Of a stretch of DNA of 64,000 nt, positions 46,785 through 54,741 are shown in pieces. Source of the DNA: Arthrobacter pullicola. GTDB taxonomy: Bacteria; Actinomycetota; Actinomycetes; Actinomycetales; Micrococcaceae. Each line of letters opens with the position of its first letter. The first letter of the stretch is position 1. The notes below the pieces were generated by a model. That model was given only the letters and a program-made list of their open reading frames with translations, was not told where the DNA came from and ran no database searches. Both the position numbers and the translations under genes were made by a program. The stretch spans positions 46,619 through 110,618 of the forward strand of contig NZ_JACSQC010000003.1 in assembly GCF_014836875.1 (NCBI RefSeq), in the 5' to 3' direction.

Positions 46785-47570
46785 TTGCCTAAAAAGAGCA
46801 TTGAGAACACTGCCACCCGGCTGAAAGTCATCCTGGAGACTCTGGCCGTCCAGGATCCGTCGAATCCGGGGAGGACAGGCCGCGCCGACGTGCTGCGCCA
46901 GGCCCTGGAACAGGTCCCGCTGGAAGGACCCGAAGCGGATCTCCTGGCCAGCGGAGTGGCCCGCGGAGAGCGCACGCTGGTGACTGCAACCACCAAGCTG
47001 GTCAAGGCGGGCTGGATCCTGAAGGAAGGGCGCGCAGGGTGGAGCATCACCGCCGCGGGCCGGGCCGCCCTGGCGGACTTCCCCGACGTAGAGCAGTTGC
47101 AGGCCGCGCTGGCCGGAACCAAAGCTTCGGGAGGAGCCATAACACCGGCGGAAACCCGCAGCGAGGCAGTGCTGGAGGAAGCCCTGATCGATTCCGAGGG
47201 ACCCAGCGGGCAGCCGCCCCACGGATCGCATCCGGAAGACCGCTACGAAGGCCCGTCCTTCCCGCAGCCGCAGGCGGTGGCGGTGGCAGGTACCTTCGGA
47301 TCCGCGCTCGGCGGCGAGGACTGGGAGCCGGCGGACCCGGCTGTCCAATTGACCTTTGACCGCAGCGACGAACTGTGGAAACTCAGTGTGGAACTCCCGG
47401 CCGGCGACTATGAATTCAAGGCTGCACTTAACGGCTCCTGGGAGGAGAACTACGGCTACGGAGCCCACTTCGACGGCGCGAACTACAGCTTCCACCACGC
47501 CGGCGGGCCCGTGACGTTCCTCTACGACCACGCCACGCACACCGTGGTCACCAAACCGGACGGAGCGTAA
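46785..47570 (+). CDS. Winged-helix plus X25 (pullulanase-type) domain protein
   Basis: The 261-aa protein has an N-terminal helical, probable winged-helix part (TATTKLVKAGWILKEGRAGWSITAAGRAAL) and a linker of ~50 residues. A C-terminal beta-sandwich follows, of the X25/SusE-like kind found beside pullulanases (AVAGTFGSALGGEDWEPADP, LPAGDYEFKAALNGSWEENYG). There is no signal peptide, so a starch-binding-like module would be cytoplasmic. The TTG at 46785 follows AGGAGG. The function of this combination is unknown. Confidence 0.75.
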   Translation: MPKKSIENTATRLKVILETLAVQDPSNPGRTGRADVLRQALEQVPLEGPEADLLASGVARGERTLVTATTKLVKAGWILKEGRAGWSITAAGRAALADFPDVEQLQAALAGTKASGGAITPAETRSEAVLEEALIDSEGPSGQPPHGSHPEDRYEGPSFPQPQAVAVAGTFGSALGGEDWEPADPAVQLTFDRSDELWKLSVELPAGDYEFKAALNGSWEENYGYGAHFDGANYSFHHAGGPVTFLYDHATHTVVTKPDGA

Positions 47571-47602
47571 AGCCCGGGCGCCACGCCGCACAACACACCG
47601 GC

Positions 47603-49039
47603 TCAGGCGTCCCGGTCCCTGCGCTTGATCGGATCCACCAACACACCGGCGGGTTCACGGACCCACCAGACATGTTCGGCGCGCAGTTCCTGTGGGGTGG
47701 AGAACCGGTACCGGAAAACGCGGGCCCGGACCCAGCGCGGCGGCTGACCGTCGAACGGGTCCTCCCGGAGAAGCTTCAGCGTCCGCGGATCGGCAGCCAG
47801 CAGCCGCTGCAGCAGCACCGGGAACCAGTTCCCGCCGGATGAGCCCAGGGCCAGGAACCACATCAGCCAGTCCAGCCGCAGGTGATAGGGGGCGAACTGG
47901 CGCGGCAGCCGTGCCGGGTCGCCGGGCTTTCCGTGGAAGCCGTACTCCCGCCAGCGGGCGTCCGGCCCGGGCTCGTCCATGGTCCCCTCAATGACCACTT
48001 CGTTCCGACGCCGGGTAATGCTGCCAAAGGCGCCATAAGCATTGGAAAGGTGCCAGCGGTTGAAGGACGCGTTCATCAACTGGTCCCGGCTGAACAGGTT
48101 CCGCAGCGGCTCCCAGGCCCAATAGAGCATGACCGCCGTCATCAGCAGCACCACCGCCACAAACCACAGCGGCGTGCTGCCCGGGTCCGGTGACCCGAAG
48201 GCCGCCCACGGCAGGACTGCCCGCACGGCTGCATCATCCACGGCGCTGAAGGCCACCAGGATGGTCAGGACGTTGAGCCAGGCGAAGTTGCCGGAAAGCA
48301 CCAGCCACAGCTGTGTGAGGATCACCAGGCCGGCCGCGATGGAAGCCACCGGCTGTGGAAAGAAGAGGAAAAACGGAACAACCAGCTGGGCGAAATGGTT
48401 GCCGAGTACCTCGGCTTTGTGGAGCGGTTTGGGCAGATGGTGGAAAAACCAGCTGGCCGGGTTGGGCATCGGCTGGGTCTCATGGTGGTAGTACAGTGCG
48501 GTCAGGTCCCGCCACACCCGGTCCCCGCGCATCTTGATCAGCCCCGCGCCGAACTCCAGCCGGAACACCAGCCAGCGGAACAGGAACAGCACGGTGACCG
48601 GAGGCGCAACCTCGTTGGAGCCCAGGAAGGCCGCCAGGAAACCGGCCTCGAGGAGCAGGGACTCCCAGCCGAAGGCGTAGAACACCTGGCCGACGTTCAC
48701 GATCGAAAGGTAGAGGAACCAGATCAGGCCGAACACCAGCAGGGGCACCCACGGCGGGCCCTGCTGCGGCAGCCCTGCCACCAGAAGGGCGGAGGCCACG
48801 GCACCGGTCCAGGCCACCACCCGCAGGAGCCGGTCCGAATAATGCAGCCGGAAGAGGGTGGGAATCCTCCGGCCGGCGGATCGTTCCAGGTACCGCGGTG
48901 CCGGCAGCAGGCCATGCTCGCCCAGCAGGGGCGGGAACTGGGCGGCGGCGTTGAGGAACGCGAGCAGGAACACGGCCGCAATACCGCGCTGCAGCACCTG
49001 CCGCGCCAGCTCATATCCCTCTGCACTGAAATATTCCAT
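47603..49039 (-). CDS. Lipase maturation factor family membrane protein
   Basis: The 478-aa protein has several membrane helices in its first 330 residues and the LMF signatures VFRLEFGAGLIKMRGDRVWRDLTAL, NPASWFFHHLP and HHLRLDWLMWF-like late sequence. Eukaryotic LMF1 helps lipases fold in the ER; bacterial homologues have no settled role. It starts at the ATG 49039 and is divergent from PIG-L. It is convergent with the X25 protein, 32 bp apart. Confidence 0.88.
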   Translation of the reverse strand: MEYFSAEGYELARQVLQRGIAAVFLLAFLNAAAQFPPLLGEHGLLPAPRYLERSAGRRIPTLFRLHYSDRLLRVVAWTGAVASALLVAGLPQQGPPWVPLLVFGLIWFLYLSIVNVGQVFYAFGWESLLLEAGFLAAFLGSNEVAPPVTVLFLFRWLVFRLEFGAGLIKMRGDRVWRDLTALYYHHETQPMPNPASWFFHHLPKPLHKAEVLGNHFAQLVVPFFLFFPQPVASIAAGLVILTQLWLVLSGNFAWLNVLTILVAFSAVDDAAVRAVLPWAAFGSPDPGSTPLWFVAVVLLMTAVMLYWAWEPLRNLFSRDQLMNASFNRWHLSNAYGAFGSITRRRNEVVIEGTMDEPGPDARWREYGFHGKPGDPARLPRQFAPYHLRLDWLMWFLALGSSGGNWFPVLLQRLLAADPRTLKLLREDPFDGQPPRWVRARVFRYRFSTPQELRAEHVWWVREPAGVLVDPIKRRDRDA

Positions 49040-49117
49040 GGCGCCACCACCCTAGCCCCGAAGCTCCTAAGCTGGGACTGGTGGCAAAAAACTCTCCAGC
49101 TAGGCGGAGGTATCGAA

Positions 49118-49933
49118 ATGTCCGCCCCGCGCGTCCTGGCACTGGTGGTCGCGCACCCCGACGACGATGCTTATGGGCTCGCCGGAACGGTGGCGCTCCA
49201 TGAATATGATCCCGGGTTCCGCTTTATTCTGGTCCATGCAACCGACGGCGGCGCCGGGCAGGTGGATCCTGCCTACCCGCCGCTGCACGAGCCGCTCGGC
49301 AGGATCCGGCGGCGGGAAATGGACGCGGCGTGGACGGCGCACGGCCGTCCACCGGACCGGCACGAGTGGCTGGAGTACGACGACGGTGAACTTGCCGGGG
49401 TTCCCCGGACGGAACTCGTCGACCGGATCGGCGGGATCCTCGCCGAGGAGCGGCCCGACGTTGTCGCCACCTTTGGCCCCGACGGGCTGACCGGCCACCC
49501 GGACCATATTGCCGTGGGCGCCGCGACCGACGTGGCGTTTGCGGATCTGCGGAACGACGGCGGTCCTGGCCTCCTGCGGCTGGTGCACGGTGCTCTTCGC
49601 CGGTCCACCTGGGAGCGCTGGAACCGCGGACGCATCCTCCACGGCCTGGATCCCTGGGACGCCGGCCGGATGTATGACCTGCATCCGGTGCCGGATGAGC
49701 AGATAGGCATCGAAGTGGACGTCAGCACCGTGGCCCACCGGGTGGTTGCCGGACTTCTGGAGCACCGGACCCAGCGCCATGTTGTCTCTCCCGGCGTCCC
49801 GCCTGACGCGGAGGAAGACGCCCGGTGGACACGCGCCGTCGGCGCCGAAGCGCTGGTCATTGCCTGGCCGCCCAGACCGGCGGCGGCAGCTGTGCTGGGC
49901 GACGTATTTGAAGGCCTGCCTGGCCTGCGGTAA
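49118..49933 (+). CDS. PIG-L family deacetylase
   Basis: The 271-aa LmbE-like zinc hydrolase has the metal motif VVAHPDDDAYG near the N-terminus and GLTGHPDHIAVG (third ligand) mid-chain. Family members deacetylate N-acetylglucosaminyl lipids, or GlcNAc-inositol in mycothiol synthesis (MshB) and bacillithiol analogues. MshB identity is not claimed because MshB signature context is missing. GGCGGAGG precedes the ATG at 49118. Confidence 0.9.
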   Translation: MSAPRVLALVVAHPDDDAYGLAGTVALHEYDPGFRFILVHATDGGAGQVDPAYPPLHEPLGRIRRREMDAAWTAHGRPPDRHEWLEYDDGELAGVPRTELVDRIGGILAEERPDVVATFGPDGLTGHPDHIAVGAATDVAFADLRNDGGPGLLRLVHGALRRSTWERWNRGRILHGLDPWDAGRMYDLHPVPDEQIGIEVDVSTVAHRVVAGLLEHRTQRHVVSPGVPPDAEEDARWTRAVGAEALVIAWPPRPAAAAVLGDVFEGLPGLR

Positions 49934-49961
49934 AGCTGGGCTGAGGTGACCCGGCAGCCGG

Positions 49962-50118
49962 TAACCCGGTCTTGGTAACCCAGTAGCCCGTAAACCCGGT
50001 CTTGGTAAATCCGGCAGCCCGCCGTCCGGGGCACCTAGGGATGACCGGTGCCCGGGGCGACTCCCGGGTTTATCATCGAGGGGCACGGCAAGGCACGGCA
50101 CGGCACGGCAAGGCAAAG
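49962..50118 (+). repeat. Short direct repeats before the 42-codon ORF
   Basis: AACCCGGTCTTGGTAA occurs twice (from about 49963 and 49993). Just before the RBS of the next ORF, a CACGGCAAGG/CACGG repeat runs from about 50083 to 50118. Nothing else is seen in this 195-bp gap. Confidence 0.6.
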
Positions 50119-50128
50119 GAGTGCCACC

Positions 50129-50257
50129 ATGTTCGACTACGGCAGCGCGTTTCACGGAGTCGGCCTGGCGGACAGGGCTGCCGCCCGCCGCTTCGCGTTG
50201 ACCGCCGGATTTCGGGACCCTGCGGGGAATTTCCTGATGACGCCGGAACGGAACTAG
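50129..50257 (+). CDS. 42-aa protein upstream of the SRPBCC-like gene
   Basis: The ORF starts 7 nt after AAAGGAG, a strong RBS, and encodes MFDYGSAFHGVGLADRAAAR followed by RFALTAGFRDPAGNF and a TAG. It ends 8 bp before the GTG start of the SRPBCC-like gene in another frame. It may be a small real protein translationally coupled to the next gene, or the detached N-terminus of a frame-shifted ancestor. No homologue is recognised. Confidence 0.5.
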   Translation: MFDYGSAFHGVGLADRAAARRFALTAGFRDPAGNFLMTPERN

Positions 50258-50265
50258 AACGTTTC

Positions 50266-51009
50266 GTGGCTGGCTGGCGGGATGCCTTCGGGCACGCAGG
50301 CAGGCCGTACCGGCGGGCGCTGGGCGCGGCGGCCGCGGCCGGATCCGCCGCGGGTCTTTATCTCCGGGTTCTCCAGCACCGCAGGCAGCAGCGCGTCATG
50401 CCCCCGCCGGGACACAGGATGCCCGGCGACTCGGTGCTTTCCGGCTCGGTCCGCCAGCGCACGCGCAGCATCCTGATTTCCGCTTCCGCACCGGAGATCT
50501 GGTCCTTCCTGAACCTGGTGGACCACGGTCGAGCCGGCTGGTACCTCCTGGACCGGCTCAGTCTCCCGGATTCCAGTCTCCCGGATCCCAATGTCCTTGA
50601 TTCCAATGTCCCGGATGTTGCCCTCCCGGACTTCCGGGTGCCGGGCAGGTTTACTCCGCTGCGGACTTTGGGCACCGGGGAGAACCCGGGGAAGGACATC
50701 GGAGACGACATCGGTGACCTGCTGGCCACCGGCGCCGGGCACCGGCTGCGGATCAAGGAAGTCCAACCGAACGAATGGATGCTGTGGGCCGACGGCGACG
50801 GCCGGTCCACCTGGCTCTGGCTGCTGCAGCCGGTCCGCAGCGGGCAGACGAGGCTGGTGGTGCGTGGCCGGTTCCGGTACGGGCTGCGGCCGGGCGGCCT
50901 GGCGGGCCTGCCACTCGACGCGGTGGATTGGGCTACCCTGCGCCGCTGCCTGATTGGGATCAGAGACCGGGCGGTGCTTTGGTCTGCGACCCGGCCCGGG
51001 CAACGCTGA
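50266..51009 (+). CDS. SRPBCC-like (polyketide cyclase/dehydrase fold) protein with pentapeptide repeat insert
   Basis: The 247-aa product has a basic N-terminus with one possible helix (RALGAAAAAGSAAGLYLRVL) and then ISASAPEIWSFLNLVD, the start of a START/SRPBCC-like fold. After an insert it has LRIKEVQPNEWMLWADGDGRSTWLW. The insert (about 100-125) is five copies of a (S/N/A)(L/V)(P/L)D(x) pentapeptide coded by 15-bp DNA repeats. The GTG start is uncertain because no good RBS is seen. Confidence 0.6.
   Translation: MAGWRDAFGHAGRPYRRALGAAAAAGSAAGLYLRVLQHRRQQRVMPPPGHRMPGDSVLSGSVRQRTRSILISASAPEIWSFLNLVDHGRAGWYLLDRLSLPDSSLPDPNVLDSNVPDVALPDFRVPGRFTPLRTLGTGENPGKDIGDDIGDLLATGAGHRLRIKEVQPNEWMLWADGDGRSTWLWLLQPVRSGQTRLVVRGRFRYGLRPGGLAGLPLDAVDWATLRRCLIGIRDRAVLWSATRPGQR
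50559..50633 (+). repeat. Five 15-bp tandem repeats inside the SRPBCC-like gene
   Basis: Units at 50559, 50574, 50589, 50604 and 50619 follow the pattern CA(G/A)T(C/G)TCCCGGATTC with a few changes. They encode SLPDS, SLPDP, NVLDS, NVPDV and ALPDF, an in-frame repeat that can change length without breaking the gene. Confidence 0.75.
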
Positions 51010-51129
51010 CGGGGTGGTGAGGTGGACCGTGGCGGTGTGCGGGGCGCAGACCGGTTGGGGGCCGCCTGATTATTGGTCCTCTCCAGAATTTTGGTCTGGT
51101 GGCACCGGGCCGGCTGGTACGTTTGATCG

Positions 51130-52224
51130 ATGGATTTCACATCCACCACGGCCCTGCTCGCTGGTCCCCGCGGCCGCGGGCTCTGCCTTGAACTGGCTAG
51201 GATCACAGCGCCCCGGCGTCCCGGCGAATCCTACGGAAGCACGGTGCTGCCGGCTCCGGGTCTGTCCCGTGAAAGTGAGCAGGTGCTGCGGATCCTGGCG
51301 GGTATCCCGGATCGGCCTGTCTTCAGCGGCTCGGACCTGCACCGCAGCCTGGCCCGGATTGTCCGGCAGGCAGTGTACTGGCAGCCCCCGGATGAAACGG
51401 CGCAGCTGCTGACTGAAGCCGAACCGTGCCGGGCGCTGCTTCAGGTGGCCGCCGCCGTCGTGCGTTCGCCGGCCGCCGCCTGGTGGAGCGATCCTGCCGC
51501 TCCGGTGACCCACTGCGTGCAGTGGGTACAAACCAGTACCGTTCCCGGAACCCCGCCTCCTGCACTGGACGACGCCGGACCCGCCCTCGCCCGGTGGCGG
51601 TCGGGCATCACGGCACAGGAGTCCAATACGCCGTTCTCCACGGGGTGGACCGGCCGCTGGTGGTCCTCGCCCACCTTGTCCGGCCTGGTCAGCAGCACGC
51701 CGGCCGTGCCAGGCAACGGTCCGGCCGGCCTGGAGCTGGTGGAAGACGCCTTGGGATGGACGCTTGCCCGCTCGTATCCGGTGCGTCCGGCACCCGGTGC
51801 CCGCATCTGCGAGATCCGTGGTCCCGGTGACTGGCAGGACCTCGCAGTGCGCTATCCGCTGGAGGTCACCCGGTCGCGGGGCAGCACCTGGAATCTGGCG
51901 GTTCCGCAGACCGGAGACTGGACCTGGGTGATACCGGACTTCACCGCCGTGGCTGATGAGTACGACGCCGTGCACCTGACCGTCATCGGCTACCTCAGCA
52001 CCGCCGGGGCGGTTTTGGCCGCCGGTGAAGCGAAAACCATGTTGGCGGGGTGGGGGCCGGGCGAAACCTGGTGGCTGAACGACGTGCTGGCACCCGCCGG
52101 CGAGCCAACGAACTGGCAGAGAGCCAGCGCACCGCACACCACACCCCGGCCCGGGTCCGCGGCCGATGACCCTTTCGCGGCCGGGCTCGACGGCGTGTGC
52201 TGGCAGGTGCAGGCCCGGCAATAA
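51130..52224 (+). CDS. Hypothetical protein, 364 aa
   Basis: This Trp-rich, soluble, acidic protein has segments such as DLHRSLARIVRQAVYWQPPD, TGWTGRWWSSPTLSGL and PGDWQDLAVRYPLEVTRSRG. No signal peptide, membrane helix or catalytic motif is seen, and no known family is recognised. Normal codon bias over the full length and the downstream terminator support a real gene. The ATG at 51130 lacks a strong RBS. Confidence 0.7.
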   Translation: MDFTSTTALLAGPRGRGLCLELARITAPRRPGESYGSTVLPAPGLSRESEQVLRILAGIPDRPVFSGSDLHRSLARIVRQAVYWQPPDETAQLLTEAEPCRALLQVAAAVVRSPAAAWWSDPAAPVTHCVQWVQTSTVPGTPPPALDDAGPALARWRSGITAQESNTPFSTGWTGRWWSSPTLSGLVSSTPAVPGNGPAGLELVEDALGWTLARSYPVRPAPGARICEIRGPGDWQDLAVRYPLEVTRSRGSTWNLAVPQTGDWTWVIPDFTAVADEYDAVHLTVIGYLSTAGAVLAAGEAKTMLAGWGPGETWWLNDVLAPAGEPTNWQRASAPHTTPRPGSAADDPFAAGLDGVCWQVQARQ

Positions 52225-52269
52225 TTACCGGAAGCGTGTACCGGAAGTTAATAGCCAGGCAGCAAACCT

Positions 52270-52305
52270 GAAGGCGCTGCTTCCGAAGCCGGAAACAGCG
52301 CCTTC
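52270..52305. terminator. Bidirectional terminator between convergent genes
   Basis: GAAGGCGCTG (52270-52279) and CAGCGCCTTC (52296-52305) form the outer stem. TTCC/GGAA extends it inside, and the right side continues into AATAAAA. It serves the 364-aa gene and the opposing MBL hydrolase gene. Confidence 0.65.
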
Positions 52306-52323
52306 AATAAAACCCTTCAGGGC

Positions 52324-52965
52324 TTAGTGACCCCGGGCGATCCATTCGTCCAGATGCGGGGCCTCGGCACCGATCGACGTCGAATCCCCGTGTCCGGTGT
52401 TCACGATGGTCTCCGCGGGCAGGGTGAGCAGCCGTTCGCGGATCGAGTCGATAATGGTGCCGAAATCGCTGTAGGAGCGGCCGGTGGCACCGGGACCGCC
52501 GTTGAACAGTGTGTCGCCGGAGAACAGCACCGGAGAGCTGCCTTCTTCGTCTTCCAGCAGGAAGCAGACCGAGCCGGGGGAGTGCCCGGGGGTGTGCAGT
52601 GCTTCGAGCGTGGCGCCGGCAATCTCGAATGTGTCTTCGTCTTCGATCACGTCATCCGGAGCCTCATCCGGGAACACGGCGTCCCAGAGCATCCGGTCTG
52701 CTTCGTGCAGGAGCACCGGAGCACTGAACCGGTCCCGGGCCTCGGCGACGGCACGGATGTGGTCGTCATGGCCGTGCGTGAGCAGGATGCCCATGACTTC
52801 CCGGTCGCCGACGGCGGCCGCAATGGCGTCGACGTCGTGGGCCGGGTCGATGATGATGACTTCGAGGTCATCACCGACGATCCAGACGTTGTTGTCCACG
52901 TCCCAGGTTCCGCCGTCGAGGCTGAAGGTGCCGGAGGTGACTACCTTGTCGATGCGCGCCGCCAT
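52324..52965 (-). CDS. Metallo-beta-lactamase-fold hydrolase next to mscR
   Basis: The 213-aa protein has the MBL metal motif THGHDDH, then HTPGHSPGSVCF, FSGDTLFNGG and NTGHGDSTS. It is of the glyoxalase-II-like type. Its ATG overlaps the stop of the S-(hydroxymethyl)mycothiol dehydrogenase gene (TGATG). It therefore probably hydrolyses S-formylmycothiol to formate, completing formaldehyde oxidation; this step assignment is inferred from the pairing. Confidence 0.9.
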   Translation of the reverse strand: MAARIDKVVTSGTFSLDGGTWDVDNNVWIVGDDLEVIIIDPAHDVDAIAAAVGDREVMGILLTHGHDDHIRAVAEARDRFSAPVLLHEADRMLWDAVFPDEAPDDVIEDEDTFEIAGATLEALHTPGHSPGSVCFLLEDEEGSSPVLFSGDTLFNGGPGATGRSYSDFGTIIDSIRERLLTLPAETIVNTGHGDSTSIGAEAPHLDEWIARGH

Positions 52966-54050
52966 CAGAGCTCCACCACCGAACGCAGGACCTTGCCGTC
53001 GTGCATCTTGGTGAAGGCTTCCTCGATGTCGCCCAGGCCGATCCGCTCGGACACGAACGCGTCCAGGTCCAGCCGGCCCAGCTTGTACTGCTCCACCAGC
53101 ATCGGGAAGTCACGCGAGGGCAGGCAATCGCCGTACCAGGAGGATTTCAGCGATCCGCCGCGGCCGAACACGTCGGCGAGCGGCAGGTCGATCTGCATGT
53201 CCGGGGTGGGCACGCCCACCAGGACCACGCGGCCGGCGAGGTCGCGGGCGTAGAAAGCCTGCTTGTAGGTTTCCGGACGGCCCACGGCTTCGATGACGAC
53301 GTCGGCGCCGTTGCCGCCGGTGAGCGCACGGATGGCCTCCACCGGATCCTCTTCGCGGGAGTTGATGCCGTGGGTGGCGCCCAGGGACAGGGCCAGGTCA
53401 ACCTTCGCCGGGTCAATGTCCACGGCGATGATGGTGGTGGCGCCGGCGAGCTTGGCACCGGCGATGGCAGCGATGCCGACGCCGCCGCAGCCAATCACGG
53501 CCACGGATTCCCCGCGCTGGACCTCACCGGTGTTGATGGCGGCGCCAATGCCGGCCATCACGCCGCAGCCGAGCAGGCCCACCGCAGCGGGATCGACGTC
53601 GTCGTCCACCTTGGTGCACTGGCCGGCGGCTACGAGTGTCTTCTCGGCGAACGCTCCGATGCCCAGGGCGGGGGAGAGCTCCGTGCCGTCTTCCAGCGTC
53701 ATCTTCTGGGTGGCGTTGTGGGTGTTGAAGCAGTACTGCGGCTGGCCCTTGCGGCAGGCGCGGCACTCGCCGCAGACAGCGCGCCAGTTCAGGATCACAC
53801 GGTCGCCGGGAGCGACTTCGGTGACATCGGGGCCGACGGCGGAGACGATGCCGGTGGCTTCGTGTCCGAGGAGGAAGGGGTAGTCGTCGCTGATGCCACC
53901 CTGCTTGTAATGCAGGTCGGTGTGGCAGACGCCGCAGGTGAGGATGTCCACCAGGGCCTCGCCGGGGCCGGGATCCGGGACGAGGATCGTCTCCAGCGTG
54001 ACGGGGGCGTTCTTTTCCTTGACGACTACCGCTTGGACCTTGTGAACCAT
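52965..54050 (-). CDS. mscR: S-(hydroxymethyl)mycothiol dehydrogenase (formaldehyde dehydrogenase)
   Basis: The 361-aa medium-chain Zn-alcohol dehydrogenase has the catalytic zinc motif [18 protein letters not shown], the structural zinc cluster [15 protein letters not shown], and NAD-binding [12 protein letters not shown]. Its length and start ([21 protein letters not shown]) match MscR/AdhE2 of mycothiol-using actinobacteria, which oxidise S-hydroxymethyl-mycothiol and also reduce S-nitrosomycothiol. It is cotranscribed with the MBL hydrolase. It supports a mycothiol-based redox system in this organism. Confidence 0.93.
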   Translation of the reverse strand: MVHKVQAVVVKEKNAPVTLETILVPDPGPGEALVDILTCGVCHTDLHYKQGGISDDYPFLLGHEATGIVSAVGPDVTEVAPGDRVILNWRAVCGECRACRKGQPQYCFNTHNATQKMTLEDGTELSPALGIGAFAEKTLVAAGQCTKVDDDVDPAAVGLLGCGVMAGIGAAINTGEVQRGESVAVIGCGGVGIAAIAGAKLAGATTIIAVDIDPAKVDLALSLGATHGINSREEDPVEAIRALTGGNGADVVIEAVGRPETYKQAFYARDLAGRVVLVGVPTPDMQIDLPLADVFGRGGSLKSSWYGDCLPSRDFPMLVEQYKLGRLDLDAFVSERIGLGDIEEAFTKMHDGKVLRSVVEL

Positions 54051-54221
54051 GGGGAAGGACTGCCTCTCGGGAGATTACTCAGGGCACCCCGCAGCTATGG
54101 GGGCATCTCCATCCTAGGGAGGGCGCCGCCGGGAGTCACTTTTGGTGCTCCCGGCGGCGGCCTGCGCCAGTGCAGGTCGGAGCCAGAACACCCTGGGCCC
54201 AACAGGCGCTGGTCAGTTCAG

Positions 54222-54494
54222 TCAGAGACCCAGACGGGACTTAACCTCGGCGGCGGAAGGGTTCGTTGCCGAAGAACCATCCGGGAAGATCACGGTTGGC
54301 ACGGTCTGGTTGCCGCCGTTCAGGGATTCCACCAGGTCCGCGGTGCCTTCAACGTCCTCGATATTGACCTCCGTGTAGCCGATGCCCTGGGAATCGAGCT
54401 GCGACTTCAGACGCCGGCAGTAGCCGCACCAGGTGGTCGAGAACATGGTGATGGTCCCGGCCTCGGGGGTAAACGCTTCGGCAGTTGCGGGCAT
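54222..54494 (-). CDS. mrx1: Mycoredoxin (glutaredoxin-like)
   Basis: The 90-aa protein has the active site TWCGYCRRLKSQLD (CGYC) and the TVPTVIF cis-Pro segment of glutaredoxins, with the mycoredoxin-type DSQGIGYTEVNIEDVEG. It reduces protein-mycothiol mixed disulfides. It lies 171 bp upstream of the mscR operon, in the same orientation. The upstream region includes a large inverted repeat (54580-54627). Confidence 0.92.
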   Translation of the reverse strand: MPATAEAFTPEAGTITMFSTTWCGYCRRLKSQLDSQGIGYTEVNIEDVEGTADLVESLNGGNQTVPTVIFPDGSSATNPSAAEVKSRLGL

Positions 54495-54579
54495 TGGGAA
54501 CTCCTTGCTGGATCGTTTGAGCTGGATCGTGCTTGCTGCTGGTTACTGCTTGGTTCTGCTGCCATGGGAACATCCGCGC

Positions 54580-54627
54580 GGGGCTTTCCATTCCCGGAGG
54601 CATCTATTCCAGGGAATGGAAAGCCCC
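54580..54627. promoter_or_regulatory. 16-bp inverted repeat in the mrx1/phoX divergent region
   Basis: GGGGCTTTCCATTCCC (54580-54595) and GGGAATGGAAAGCCCC (54612-54627) are perfectly complementary with a 16-bp spacer. There is no T-tract on either side, and the two genes diverge from here, so an operator is more likely than a terminator. Confidence 0.5.
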
Positions 54628-54741
54628 GGAACTGCGGAACCAGGCCCGAAATTCACCTCCCGTTAAACCAGCGTCCGCCTTCAGGCCGCCTGGGGCTGCC
54701 AGCGTGGGCCGCGCAAGCACCCCACCGGAGGAAGACCAGAG

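Noticed and set aside
49118-49933. MshB (mycothiol synthesis deacetylase)
   Set aside because: The PIG-L motifs are present, but nothing distinguishes MshB from other PIG-L deacetylases and no other msh gene is nearby.
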